Assembly: GCA_965205235.1 (NCBI GenBank)
Contig: CBDBGD010000008.1
Location: forward strand, 124,001 to 188,000
Direction of reading: 5' to 3'
Length of the DNA stretch: 64,000 nucleotides
Source: CBDBGD01 sp965205235
GTDB taxonomy: Bacteria; Chloroflexota; Dehalococcoidia; Lucifugimonadales; UBA1127
The notes beneath the pieces were generated by a model. The model was not told the DNA's origin, searched no databases, and saw nothing but the letters and a program-made list of their open reading frames with translations. Below are positions 1 through 8,418 of this stretch, in pieces. Position 1 is the first letter of the stretch. Each line of letters starts with the position of its first letter. Made by a program: the position numbers and the translations under genes.

Positions 1-1361
1 AGGCCGACGACCACGGCGTCGGTCACGTTCGGGTGCTTGACCAGGATGCTCTGGACGTCCTGAGGGTAGACGTTCTGGCCGCTGGGCAGAACGATCATGT
101 CCTTGACGCGGCCCTGGATGTGGAGGAAACCGTCGTCGTCGAAATAGCCAAGGTCGCCCGTCTTGTACCAGCCGTCCTCGAAAGCCCTGGCGGTCTCCTC
201 CGGGGCGTTGTAGTAGCCGGGGGTGACATTCTCGCCCTTGACCAGAATCTCGCCGCGGTCGCTGATCCTGACCTGGACGTTGGGGAGGGGGCGGCCGGTG
301 GAGTCGGGGCGGCGCTCGCGCATGGTGTGGTTGCTGATGACCGGCGAGGCCTCTGTGGCGCCGTAGCCCTGGAGGACCTTGACGCCCAGGAGCTCCCACT
401 TTCGGCCGAGCTCGCGGTCGAGGGGAGCGCCGCCGGACACGATGAGGTCGAGCTTGCCGCCGAACTGCCGGTGCACTGTGCGGAACAGGTGACGCCGCAG
501 GCCGAAGGGCACGCGCTCGGCGATCCGGAGCAGGCGCTCCCAGAGCCGTTGCCTGCCCTGTCGGGCCACCTCCCTCTCGATGCCGTTCATCAGCAGCTCC
601 AACGCCTGGGGGACCATCAGCATGGTCGTGATCCTGCGCTCCCGCATGGTGCGGGCCAGGACGGTGGGCTGCCGGCTGGTGGGGTAGGTGACGCCGGCGC
701 CGGAGTGGAGGGTCATGAAGAGGCCGCCCATCTGCTCGTACATGTGGCTGAGGGGGAGGATGGACAGGAGCCTGCTGGACGGCGCGACGGTGATGTACTG
801 GGCGATGCCCTCTATGTTAGCGGTGAGGTTGCGGTGCGTGATCATGACGCCCTTGGGGTCGCCGGTGGTGCCGGACGTGAACATGATTTCGGCGAGGTCG
901 TCCCGGGCGATGGGGACGGGGGCGGGGTCGGGGAGGCCGGCGATGGCCGCTTCGAGCTCCTCGAACGTGATCTCCGGGACGCCGAGCGCGACATCGCCCT
1001 TGGGCGTGAGGCGCGAGGTGAAGGCGATCTTGGGGTCGGTGCGGGATACGACGCGGGCGACGTAGTCGGGAGCGCTGCGAAGGTCCAGCGGAACGAGCAC
1101 GACGCCCGCCCTGATGCAGCCGAAGAACGCGAGGACCCAGTGCGGGGAGTTGGGGCCCCACAGGATGGCCTGGTCTCCCTTGACGAGACCCCGGCGTTGA
1201 AGAAGGGTGGCGACCCGGCCGGAGTCCTCCCAGAGTTGCTTGTAGGACCAGCGCACATACCGGAAGGCGGGCTTGATGAGCAGGGCGTCACGCGACCCGT
1301 GCCGCCCCACGGCCTCGCGGAGGAGGTCGACCACGGTGTCGCGAACGGGTGTGACGGGCAT
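1..1361 (-). CDS. AMP-dependent acyl-CoA synthetase/ligase, C-terminus cut by window edge
   Basis: Adenylate-forming enzyme, expected to activate a carboxylic (fatty) acid with ATP and ligate it to CoA. From ATG at 1361 the reading frame stays open to base 1, so the stop lies outside the window. Visible motifs: the P-loop-like FTSGTTGDPKGV at residues 161-172 followed by MITH, a later YGATEASP motif and GWYKTGDLGYFDDDGF, with the hinge region GRVKDMI near the truncated end. This is the order of ANL-superfamily acyl-CoA synthetases of the long-chain type. The start lies 2 nt after the stop of the MBL-fold gene, so both are probably co-transcribed. The exact acid substrate cannot be read from the sequence. 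Confidence 0.9.
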   Translation of the reverse strand, partial: MPVTPVRDTVVDLLREAVGRHGSRDALLIKPAFRYVRWSYKQLWEDSGRVATLLQRRGLVKGDQAILWGPNSPHWVLAFFGCIRAGVVLVPLDLRSAPDYVARVVSRTDPKIAFTSRLTPKGDVALGVPEITFEELEAAIAGLPDPAPVPIARDDLAEIMFTSGTTGDPKGVMITHRNLTANIEGIAQYITVAPSSRLLSILPLSHMYEQMGGLFMTLHSGAGVTYPTSRQPTVLARTMRERRITTMLMVPQALELLMNGIEREVARQGRQRLWERLLRIAERVPFGLRRHLFRTVHRQFGGKLDLIVSGGAPLDRELGRKWELLGVKVLQGYGATEASPVISNHTMRERRPDSTGRPLPNVQVRISDRGEILVKGENVTPGYYNAPEETARAFEDGWYKTGDLGYFDDDGFLHIQGRVKDMIVLPSGQNVYPQDVQSILVKHPNVTDAVVVG

Positions 1362-1363
1362 GC

Positions 1364-2113
1364 CTATGGCCTCTGGGGCGCGTTCTGCACAGAGCGGGAG
1401 GGTCGTGCCGTGTGGCGCTCGACGAGACGCCGGAGGGACTCCCAGGCGTTCTTTCGCAGGGGCGGGAAGTGGCTGAAGCAGATGGTCCGGAAGTCCAAGG
1501 TCAGGAGCTTCTCCAGGGAGCGCATGGCCGTGTCGGGGCAGCGGGTGACGCCGGGCGCGGGAGGATAGAGCCGCCAGCCGAACTTGTACTGCAGCGCGTC
1601 GCCGACGATGACTATGCCCTTCTGCGGCAGGTGCAGGCCGACGCTGCCGGGGGTGTGGCCGGGGAGATGGACGATGCGGACCTCGGTGGGGAAGGGTATG
1701 AGGTCGCCGTCCCGGAGGCGCTGGTCGACGGGGACGGGCGCGCCGTTCAGCCGGGACATGGCGGGCCGGGCGAGGGCGGCGAGGAGGTTTGACCGGAGGG
1801 GGCTGGGAGCGGCGACGCCGCCCTCGACGACGTCCGCCTCCGACTCGTGGACGGCGACGGAAACGGCGGCGCCGTCGACAAGCTCTGCGAGGCCGCCGGA
1901 GTGGTCGGGGTGGGCGTGGGTGATAACGACGCGGCTCACGCGGTCGCGGGCGATGCCGCAGTCCCTGAGGCCGCGCATGATGATGCGAGAGCTTCCCGGC
2001 AGGCCCGAGTCGATGAGGATCGCGTCGCCGCCCTCCGCGAGGACGGTGACCCGGGCCCCGAGCGCCCGTAGCTGGAAAACGCCGTCGGCTATTCTTACTG
2101 GCCTGCCGAACAC
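1364..2113 (-). CDS. MBL-fold metallo-hydrolase
   Basis: A 249-residue metallo-beta-lactamase-fold protein. It has the zinc-binding signature THAHPDHSGG near residue 65, a second histidine in HLPGHTPGSVGL, and VGDALQ for the bridging aspartate. These match glyoxalase II/hydrolase-type MBL proteins rather than true beta-lactamases. No signal peptide is visible, so it is probably cytosolic. It sits 8 nt after the proS stop and 2 nt before the acyl-CoA synthetase start, in what looks like a three-gene transcript. A thioester or lactone substrate would fit the acyl-CoA synthetase neighbour, but that is inference. Confidence 0.85.
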   Translation of the reverse strand: MFGRPVRIADGVFQLRALGARVTVLAEGGDAILIDSGLPGSSRIIMRGLRDCGIARDRVSRVVITHAHPDHSGGLAELVDGAAVSVAVHESEADVVEGGVAAPSPLRSNLLAALARPAMSRLNGAPVPVDQRLRDGDLIPFPTEVRIVHLPGHTPGSVGLHLPQKGIVIVGDALQYKFGWRLYPPAPGVTRCPDTAMRSLEKLLTLDFRTICFSHFPPLRKNAWESLRRLVERHTARPSRSVQNAPQRP

Positions 2114-2121
2114 ATCAACCC

Positions 2122-3819
2122 TCAGCGTTCCAGGATGGCCTGCACGGCGGCCGTCGCGTCTTCGAGCGGGGGGGTGGTGGCTTCGCTGTCGGTGCGGGCC
2201 TTGACCTCGACGGCGTCGCTGCGGAGGGTGCGGGGGCTGACGACGACGCGAACGGGGAAGCCCATGAGGTCGGCATCGTTGAGCTTGACACCCGCGGACT
2301 CGCCACGGTCGTCGAAGAGCACTTGCGCGCCCGCGCGCGTGAGCTGGGCGTACACATCGTCAGCGGCCCGAACGACGGCGGGGTCCTCGACGTTGAGGGC
2401 GGCCAGGTACACCTGGTAGGGCGCGATGGCGGGCGGGAGGCACATGCCCTTGTCGTCATGGTGCTGCTCGATGGAGGCGGCGAGGAGGCGTCCGACGCCG
2501 ATGCCGTAGCAGCCCATGATGCTGGGTATGGGCACGCCCTGGGGGCCCAGGTAGGTGAGGCCCAGGGTCTCGCTGAAGTGGGTGCCGAGCTTGAAGACGT
2601 GGCCGACCTCGATGCCGCGCTCGGAGCGGAGGGGCGTGCCGCAGTGCAGGCAGGGGTGGCCCTCCTGGGCGCTGGCGATGTCGGCGAGGAGGTCGGCCTG
2701 GAAGTCGCGGGGGTAGTTGGCATTGCGGAGGTGGAACTGGGGCTTGTTGGCGCCCACGACGAAGTTGCTGCCGGACCGGACCGACTCGTCGGCGACGGTG
2801 CGGACGGAGGTCAGGCCGATAGGCGACGCATAGCCGGCGACGAGGCCCGCCGCGGCGACCTCCGCGTCGGTGGCGGGGCGCAAGTCCTGGGCGTTCAGGG
2901 CGCGCTTGAGCTTGATCTCGTTGATGGTGAGGTCGCCGCGAACGGTCGCAAAGACCACCTCGCCGTCCACCCAGTAGAAGACGGCCTTGAGCGTCTTGCT
3001 CGTCGGAATGCCAAGATAATCCGCGACGGCTTCGATGGTGGTCGTGTTGGGGGTGTGGACCTCCTCGAGGGGGAGGGGGTCTTCCGCTGCGACGGGAGGC
3101 TTGCCGAAGACGGCGCGCTCGACGTTGGCGGCGTAGCCGCAGCCGGGGCACTGCAAGAGAAGGTCCTCGCCGACGGGGGTGGGCAGGATGAACTCGTGGG
3201 AGTCCTTGCCGCCGATGGCGCCGCTGTCGGCCTCGACCTGGACGACGGGCAGGCGGCATCGGCCGAAGATGTTGAGGTAGGCCTGCACCATGCGCTGGTA
3301 GGTGCGCTCCAGGCTCTCTTCGTCGGCGTCGAAGCTGTAGGCGTCCTTCATGTCGAACTCGCGGACGCGGATGAGGCCGGCGCGAGGGCGTGGCTCGTCG
3401 CGGAACTTGGTCTGGATCTGGTAGAGGATGCGGGGGAGGTCCCGGTAGCTCTGGATGAACTGGCGGGCCAGCAGGGTGACCGTCTCCTCGTGGGTTGGGG
3501 CCATGACCATGGGCCGGCCGCGGCGGTCTTCCAGGCGGAGCATGTCGGGGCCGAAGGCCTGGTCGCGGCCCGTGGACTGCCACAGCTCGCGGGGCTGGAA
3601 GGCCGGCAGCTTGACCTCGAGGCCGCCGGCGGCGTCCATCTCCTCGCGGATGATGGTCTGTACCTTGGCCAGGGCGCGCTGGGCCAGGGGGCCGTAGGAA
3701 TAGACGCCCGCAGCGACCTGCTGGACCATGCCCGTCTTGAGCAGCAGGCGATGGCTGGGCGTCTCCGCCTCTCCAGGGTCGGAGCGCTGGGTCCGGAAGA
3801 GGCTCTGGGTTATGCGCAC
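2122..3819 (-). CDS. proS: Prolyl-tRNA synthetase (bacterial type with editing domain)
   Basis: Charges tRNA-Pro with proline. The class II core is clear: TPSHRLLLKTG near residue 20, APTHEETVTLL at 107-117, the motif 2 region FRDEPRPRAGLIRVREFDMKDAYSF at about 139-163 (RxE-type ATP contacts), and a C-terminal anticodon-binding domain with GVKLNDADLMGFPVRVVV. A YbaK-like editing insertion lies between about residues 220 and 390, typical of bacterial ProS. The frame is open to 3972, but I chose GTG at 3819. It gives the family's usual N-terminus (MRITQSLFRT) and has AGGGG about 8 nt upstream. An ATG at 3855 would add 12 residues not expected in the family. Length is 565 residues, normal for this family. 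Confidence 0.95.
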   Translation of the reverse strand: MRITQSLFRTQRSDPGEAETPSHRLLLKTGMVQQVAAGVYSYGPLAQRALAKVQTIIREEMDAAGGLEVKLPAFQPRELWQSTGRDQAFGPDMLRLEDRRGRPMVMAPTHEETVTLLARQFIQSYRDLPRILYQIQTKFRDEPRPRAGLIRVREFDMKDAYSFDADEESLERTYQRMVQAYLNIFGRCRLPVVQVEADSGAIGGKDSHEFILPTPVGEDLLLQCPGCGYAANVERAVFGKPPVAAEDPLPLEEVHTPNTTTIEAVADYLGIPTSKTLKAVFYWVDGEVVFATVRGDLTINEIKLKRALNAQDLRPATDAEVAAAGLVAGYASPIGLTSVRTVADESVRSGSNFVVGANKPQFHLRNANYPRDFQADLLADIASAQEGHPCLHCGTPLRSERGIEVGHVFKLGTHFSETLGLTYLGPQGVPIPSIMGCYGIGVGRLLAASIEQHHDDKGMCLPPAIAPYQVYLAALNVEDPAVVRAADDVYAQLTRAGAQVLFDDRGESAGVKLNDADLMGFPVRVVVSPRTLRSDAVEVKARTDSEATTPPLEDATAAVQAILER

Positions 3820-3934
3820 GCGGGCACCCCTGCAAGCAAGGTTTTCAACGTGCATCAGGGTACCAGAAGGCTCCCGTCTCTTCCAAGTGAGCCTGCGGGA
3901 ACGGGCCATTGGCAAAACTGGGCCGGTCAAGAGG

Positions 3935-3964
3935 TTGACAGCCCAGCGATAGCTATGCTTACAT
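3935..3964 (+). promoter_or_regulatory. Sigma-70-type promoter of solute-binding protein copy 1
   Basis: Perfect -35 TTGACA at 3935-3940, an 18-nt spacer, and -10 TTACAT at 3959-3964. It lies about 80 nt upstream of the ATG at 4047. The same elements with identical spacing precede the second copy of the gene, which supports the call. Confidence 0.8.
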
Positions 3965-3974
3965 TGGGCCACTT

Positions 3975-4011
3975 ATCGCCTGTGCGAATGGTCTACCTAT
4001 GCCCAGGCGAT
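3975..4011 (+). promoter_or_regulatory. Leader hairpin upstream of solute-binding protein copy 1
   Basis: ATCGCCTG at 3975-3982 pairs perfectly with CAGGCGAT at 4004-4011. It lies in the mRNA leader between the -10 box and the GAGGAGG ribosome binding site. The second copy keeps six of the eight pairs (6267-6272 with 6294-6299) although the surrounding sequence has drifted, suggesting a maintained structure. The function is unknown; mRNA stability or attenuation are possibilities. Confidence 0.4.
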
Positions 4012-4046
4012 GCGGGAATCTGGGAGCACATGTGTGAGGAGGTGTC

Positions 4047-5960
4047 ATGCGCAAGAAAGGCATGTGGAAGCTCGCTCCCTTTGCGGTAGTGGTCGCACTA
4101 CTGCTGGCCGTCGCCTGCGGCGGCGGTGACGACGAGGAGACGAGCGCAGCCACAGGAACGACGACGTCTGGCACGCAGACGCAGGCTGCGGCGCAGACGA
4201 CGACGACAGAGTCGACATCGACGACCACGACGGCGGCGACGACCACGACCGCGACCACGTCGACGACGACGGCCCAGCCGTCGGAGACGTCGGCGGAGAA
4301 GGTCGCTGAGGCGGGCGCGACGCTGACGACGTTCGAGGTCGGCAAGGGTGGAGAGGCCGTGATCAGCGTCAACCCGGACCTGGGTGAGCCGATCTACGGC
4401 GGCACCATCAACCGCCGCTCCTTCTCGACGTTCAAGACCATCGACACGTGGGTGTCAGACTTCGGCGGTGCGACGAGCACGATGTACGCGCAGATCCTGT
4501 ACGAGGCGCTGCTGACGTACGACGCCCCCTTCGACCCGGAAAAGGGCGTGGTGCTGGTGCCCAACCTGGCGAAGGACTGGGAGTTCAGCGACGACGGCAG
4601 CCTGCTGACGCTGCACCTGCGCGAGGGCATCACGTGGCACGACGGGACGCCGTTCACCAGCGCGGACGTCGCTGCGACGTTCAACCGCTGCCTGGACCCG
4701 GAGTTCACGGCATCGGGTGAGTCGGCGAACAAGTGCAAGGACCTGGTGCAGAGCGTCCAGGTGGTGGACACGCACACGATCGTGCTGGACCTGGGCGGCC
4801 CCTCCTACATCATCCTGCCGTGGCTGGCCAACCCGCAGATCTCCATGGTGGCGGCGCACATCCTGGCCCGCGACGGTCACACCCGTGACGCGGACATGGG
4901 GACGGGCCCGTACCTGTCCACCGAGAAGGACACCGAGACCGGTATGACGTTCCAGAAGAACCCCAACTACTGGGGCCGGGACGACTCCGGCCGGCAGCTT
5001 CCCTACATGGACGCCATGAACCGGCCGGTCATCGCCGAGAAGGCGACGGCGCTGGCGCTGATGCTGGCCGGCAACCTGGACACGTACGAGCACTGGCCGG
5101 TCATCGAGCAGATCGAGGCCGAGGGCGTCAAGAACCAGCTGGGCGACAAGATCGACGTCCGGCAGGTGAACCCGGGCGTGTGGCACAACCTGATCATCAA
5201 CGCCGGCAAGCCGCCCTTCGACGACATCCGAATGCGGCAGGCGCTGAACTACGCCATCGACCGGAACTTGGCGACGCGAGCCGGCTACGGGGACCCGCCC
5301 TTCGGCGGCATCCCCGGGCACATTCTGGACCCCCGTGACTTTGGCGACTTCGCCCTGACCGATGCGGAGATCGCCGAGCTGCCCGGCTTCAGCGCGGCTC
5401 GCAGGGCCGAGGACCAGGACCGGGCGCGGCAACTGGTGGCAGACGCGGGCTACGCCGATGGCGTTTCGCTCGACCAGGGCTTCCTGGTGTACACGCGGCC
5501 CCGAGACGTCGACATGATGTCGAACATCGGCGAGCAGCTGGCAGAGGTGGGCATCAACGGTGACCTGGAGGTCATGGACTTCGCAGCGTTGAACCCGCGA
5601 CAGCTGGCCGGTGACTACAACCTCTCCAAGGGAGCGTGGGCGACCATCATCGCCGACCCGCTTGGGGTGCTGGACCGTGTCTTCACCAAGTTCGGCCGGC
5701 CCAACGGTTACACCTTCTGGGACACGTCCGAGTGGGACGCCTGGTGGATCAAGGCGACTCGAACGCTGGATACGGATGAGCGCCGGGCTGCCATCAAGGA
5801 CGCTCAGAAGCGGTGGCTGACGGACGACGGGATCAGCAACATCACGCTGCTGTGGGCGACCAACAACGTGCCGTTCTACACGCACGTGAAGAACTACTTC
5901 CAGCCGGGCCCCACGTTCTACGGCAACTGGAGCTTCCGGCACGTCTGGCTGGACCGGTAG
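4047..5960 (+). CDS. Family-5 ABC transporter solute-binding lipoprotein (copy 1)
   Basis: A 637-residue extracytoplasmic binding protein of the SBP_bac_5 (oligopeptide/dipeptide/nickel) family. It has a lipoprotein signal peptide with lipobox LAVAC, Cys24 being lipidated, then a Thr/Ser-rich linker to about residue 75. The binding domain shows the family hallmarks GTINRRSFS, LREGITWHDGTPFTSADVAATF, GTGPYLST and MRQALNYAIDRN. The ATG at 4047 has GAGGAGG just upstream. A near-identical paralogue follows, and two cognate-type permeases lie further downstream at 8419 and 9415, so it probably delivers a peptide or other small organic ligand to that importer. The copies differ most around residues 470-515, within the ligand-binding region, so ligand preferences may differ. 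Confidence 0.93.
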   Translation: MRKKGMWKLAPFAVVVALLLAVACGGGDDEETSAATGTTTSGTQTQAAAQTTTTESTSTTTTAATTTTATTSTTTAQPSETSAEKVAEAGATLTTFEVGKGGEAVISVNPDLGEPIYGGTINRRSFSTFKTIDTWVSDFGGATSTMYAQILYEALLTYDAPFDPEKGVVLVPNLAKDWEFSDDGSLLTLHLREGITWHDGTPFTSADVAATFNRCLDPEFTASGESANKCKDLVQSVQVVDTHTIVLDLGGPSYIILPWLANPQISMVAAHILARDGHTRDADMGTGPYLSTEKDTETGMTFQKNPNYWGRDDSGRQLPYMDAMNRPVIAEKATALALMLAGNLDTYEHWPVIEQIEAEGVKNQLGDKIDVRQVNPGVWHNLIINAGKPPFDDIRMRQALNYAIDRNLATRAGYGDPPFGGIPGHILDPRDFGDFALTDAEIAELPGFSAARRAEDQDRARQLVADAGYADGVSLDQGFLVYTRPRDVDMMSNIGEQLAEVGINGDLEVMDFAALNPRQLAGDYNLSKGAWATIIADPLGVLDRVFTKFGRPNGYTFWDTSEWDAWWIKATRTLDTDERRAAIKDAQKRWLTDDGISNITLLWATNNVPFYTHVKNYFQPGPTFYGNWSFRHVWLDR

Positions 5961-5986
5961 GCAGATAACGCAAGCAGGTCACGTTT

Positions 5987-6020
5987 CCCCAGCCCCGGCC
6001 CACCCGGGTCTGGGTTGGGG
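5987..6020 (+). terminator. GC-rich 3' hairpin after copy 1
   Basis: CCCCAGCCC at 5987-5995 pairs with GGGTTGGGG at 6012-6020, with one G-T wobble, 26 nt after the stop codon. No T-run follows, so termination may be partial or the hairpin may protect the mRNA 3' end. A stronger version occurs after copy 2. Confidence 0.5.
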
Positions 6021-6224
6021 AGCGGTGACCGCAGAAAGACGAAGCTAGGCATGGGCTCGCCGAGGGTGCACCAGCCCCCGGCGGGCCCATGTGCGTAACG
6101 CAGGGCCTCGACCTCTCCCCGGCGACCTCACCGCGGCCGCCTCGCACAGGCGTCTTCTCCGGCGCAACGAGAGGCGCTTCCCAAGAGAGCAGCTACTGTC
6201 GGCCATTTACGCGCGATAAAGGCC

Positions 6225-6254
6225 TTGACAGCCCAGCAAGGGCTGTGCTTACAT
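6225..6254 (+). promoter_or_regulatory. Sigma-70-type promoter of solute-binding protein copy 2
   Basis: TTGACA at 6225-6230, an 18-nt spacer and TTACAT at 6249-6254 duplicate the promoter of copy 1. The spacer carries several substitutions while both hexamers are unchanged, which is the pattern expected of a functional promoter. Confidence 0.8.
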
Positions 6255-6327
6255 TGGGCAACTTATCGCCTGTGCGAAGGGTATACCTATGCCCAGGCGG
6301 GCCACAGTCCATCTGTGAGGAGGCGCT

Positions 6328-8238
6328 ATGCGCAAGAGAGGCATGTGGAAGCTCGCTCCCTTTGCGGTAGTCGTTGCGCTGTTGCTGGCGGTTGCCTGCG
6401 GCGGCGGCGACGACGAGGAGACGAGCGCATCCACCGGAACGACGACGTCTGGCACACAGACGCAAGCTGCGGCGCAGACGACGACAACGGAGTCGACATC
6501 GACGACGACGACGGCCGCGTCCACGACCGCGAGCACGTCGACGACGACGGCCCAGCCGTCGGAGACGTCGGCGGAGAAGGTCGCTGAGGCGGGCGCGACG
6601 CTGACGACGTTCGAGGTCGGCAAGGGCGGCGACGCGGTGATCAGCGTCAACCCGGACCAGGGCGAGCCCATCTTTGGTGGGACGATCAACCGCCGCTCCT
6701 TCTCGACGTTCAAGACCATCGACACATGGGTGTCGGACTTCGGCGGTGCGACGAGCACCATGTACGCGCAGATCCTGTACGAGGCGCTGCTGACGTACGA
6801 CGCTCCCTTCGACCCGGAGAAGGGCGTGGTGCTGGTGCCGAACCTGGCCAAGGACTGGTCCTTCAGCGACGACGGCAGCCTGCTGACCCTGAACCTACGG
6901 GAAGGGGTCACATGGCACGACGGTACGCCGTTCACCAGCGCAGATGTTGCGGCGACGTTCAACCGCTGCCTGGATCCGGAGTTCACGGCATCGGGTGAGT
7001 CGGCGAACAAGTGCAAGGACCTGGTGCAGAGCGTGCAGGTGGTCGACGACCACACCATCGTGCTGGACCTGGGCGGCCCCTCCTACATCATCCTGCCGTG
7101 GCTGGCCAACCCGCAGATCTCCATAGTCGCGTCCCACATCCTTGAGCGTGACGGTCACACTCGGGACGCCGACATGGGGACCGGGCCCTACCTGTCCACC
7201 GAGAAGGACACCGAGACCGGTATGACCTTCGTCAAGAACCCCAACTACTGGGGCCTGGACGACTCCGGCCGGCAGCTTCCCTACATGGACGCCATGAACC
7301 GGCCGGTCATCGCCGAGAAGGCGACGGCGCTGGCGCTGATGCTGGCGGGGAACCTGGACACGTACGAGCACTGGCCGGTGATCGAGCAGATCGAGGCCGA
7401 GGGCATCAAGAACCAGCTTGGCGACAAGGTGGACGTCCGGCAGGTCAACCCCGGCGTCTGGCACAACATCATCTTTAACGCCGGCAAGCCGCCCTTCGAC
7501 GATGAGCGGGTGCGGACGGCGATGAACTACGCCATCGACCGGACACTGGCGACGCGAGCCGGCTACGGGGACCCGCCCTTCGGCGGCATCCCCGGACACA
7601 TTCTGGACCCCCGGGACTTTGGCGACTTCGCCCTGACCGATGCGGAGATCGGGGAGCTCCCCGGCTTCAACCCTGCCCGCAGGGCCGAGGACCTGGACAG
7701 GGCGCGGCAGCTGATGGCGGACGCCGGCTATGCCGACGGTATTGAACTGACCGAAGGCTTCATCGTCGCCCCCAGCCCCCGGGACGTCGACCTGATGGAG
7801 AACATCGCTGAGCAGATGGCTGAGATCGGTATCGAGGCCAACGTTGAGGTCATCGACTGGCCGGTGAAGGGTCCGCGGCAGCTGGACGGCTCGATGAACG
7901 TCTCGAAGAATGCTTGGGCGACCATCATCGCCGACCCGCTTGGGGTGCTGGACCGTGTCTTCACCAAGTTCGGCCGGCCGAACAACTACACCTTCTGGGA
8001 CACGTCCGAGTGGGACGAGTGGTGGCTCAAGCAGACCCGCACGCTGGACATGGAAGAGCGGCGAGCTGCGATCAAGGACGCCCAAAAGCGCTGGCTGACG
8101 GACGACGGGATCAGCAACATCACCATCCTATGGGCAACGAACAACGTGCCCTTCTACACGCACGTGAAGAACTACTTCCAGCCGGGCCCGACCTTCTACG
8201 GGAACTGGAGCTTCCGGCACGTCTGGCTGGACCGGTAG
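6328..8238 (+). CDS. Family-5 ABC transporter solute-binding lipoprotein (copy 2)
   Basis: A 636-residue paralogue of the protein at 4047. It shares the lipobox (LAVAC, Cys24), a Thr/Ser-rich linker and the SBP_bac_5 core (LREGVTWHDGTPFTSADV, GTGPYLST, AMNYAIDR). It is almost identical to copy 1 up to about residue 380. It then diverges in stretches, most strongly in the segment beginning GIELTEGFIVAPSPRDVD, before becoming identical again at the C-terminus. The ribosome binding site GAGGAGG precedes the ATG. The gene is the nearer of the two to the permease genes starting at 8419, and read-through past the 3' hairpin would link them. Confidence 0.93.
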   Translation: MRKRGMWKLAPFAVVVALLLAVACGGGDDEETSASTGTTTSGTQTQAAAQTTTTESTSTTTTAASTTASTSTTTAQPSETSAEKVAEAGATLTTFEVGKGGDAVISVNPDQGEPIFGGTINRRSFSTFKTIDTWVSDFGGATSTMYAQILYEALLTYDAPFDPEKGVVLVPNLAKDWSFSDDGSLLTLNLREGVTWHDGTPFTSADVAATFNRCLDPEFTASGESANKCKDLVQSVQVVDDHTIVLDLGGPSYIILPWLANPQISIVASHILERDGHTRDADMGTGPYLSTEKDTETGMTFVKNPNYWGLDDSGRQLPYMDAMNRPVIAEKATALALMLAGNLDTYEHWPVIEQIEAEGIKNQLGDKVDVRQVNPGVWHNIIFNAGKPPFDDERVRTAMNYAIDRTLATRAGYGDPPFGGIPGHILDPRDFGDFALTDAEIGELPGFNPARRAEDLDRARQLMADAGYADGIELTEGFIVAPSPRDVDLMENIAEQMAEIGIEANVEVIDWPVKGPRQLDGSMNVSKNAWATIIADPLGVLDRVFTKFGRPNNYTFWDTSEWDEWWLKQTRTLDMEERRAAIKDAQKRWLTDDGISNITILWATNNVPFYTHVKNYFQPGPTFYGNWSFRHVWLDR

Positions 8239-8264
8239 GCAGATAACGCAAGCAGGCCGCGTTT

Positions 8265-8298
8265 CCCCAGCCCCAGCCCACAGGGGCCGGGGCTGGGG
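8265..8298 (+). terminator. Strong GC hairpin after copy 2
   Basis: CCCCAGCCCC at 8265-8274 pairs perfectly with GGGGCTGGGG at 8289-8298, and inner GCCC/GGGC pairs extend the stem. It begins 26 nt after the stop codon, at the same distance as in copy 1. No T-run follows. It may set a high binding-protein to permease mRNA ratio, as is common in ABC importer operons. Confidence 0.5.
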
Positions 8299-8418
8299 AG
8301 CGAGGCCGTGGAAACAGCAAGCTAGGCATGGGCTCGCGTTGGGCGCCCCCGCCCCTGGCGGGCCCATAGCTATAGCATGAGAACCTGACCCCGTAGACGG
8401 GAACCAAGAGGGTGTCAT

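Larger units (their letters stand above)
3935..6090 (+). repeat. Tandem duplicated transcription unit, copy 1
   Basis: The segment from the promoter through the coding region to a trailing segment ending at 6090 (GGCGGGCCCAT) is repeated at 6225-8367. Promoter, leader hairpin, ribosome binding site, gene and 3' hairpin all recur in the same order. The two coding regions are near identical for most of their length. The unit therefore duplicated as a complete expression cassette. Confidence 0.85.
6225..8367 (+). repeat. Tandem duplicated transcription unit, copy 2
   Basis: Second copy of the unit at 3935-6090, with promoter, leader, gene, hairpin and the trailing AAGCTAGGCATGGGCTCGC segment in the same order. 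The 134 nt between the copies (6091-6224) show no similarity to either and no gene that I can support. Confidence 0.85.

Noticed and set aside
33..1568. Long plus-strand ORF of 511 codons
   Set aside because: It is the mirror of the acyl-CoA synthetase and MBL genes, rich in the Ala/Gly/Val/Asp bias of antisense frames, with no domain motifs.
3820..3972. Possible T-box or attenuator ahead of proS (TGGTACC and AGGGGTGCCCGCG-like strings)
   Set aside because: The strings do not form the full T-box consensus in the right order, and there is no specifier loop or terminator that I can draw before the start codon.
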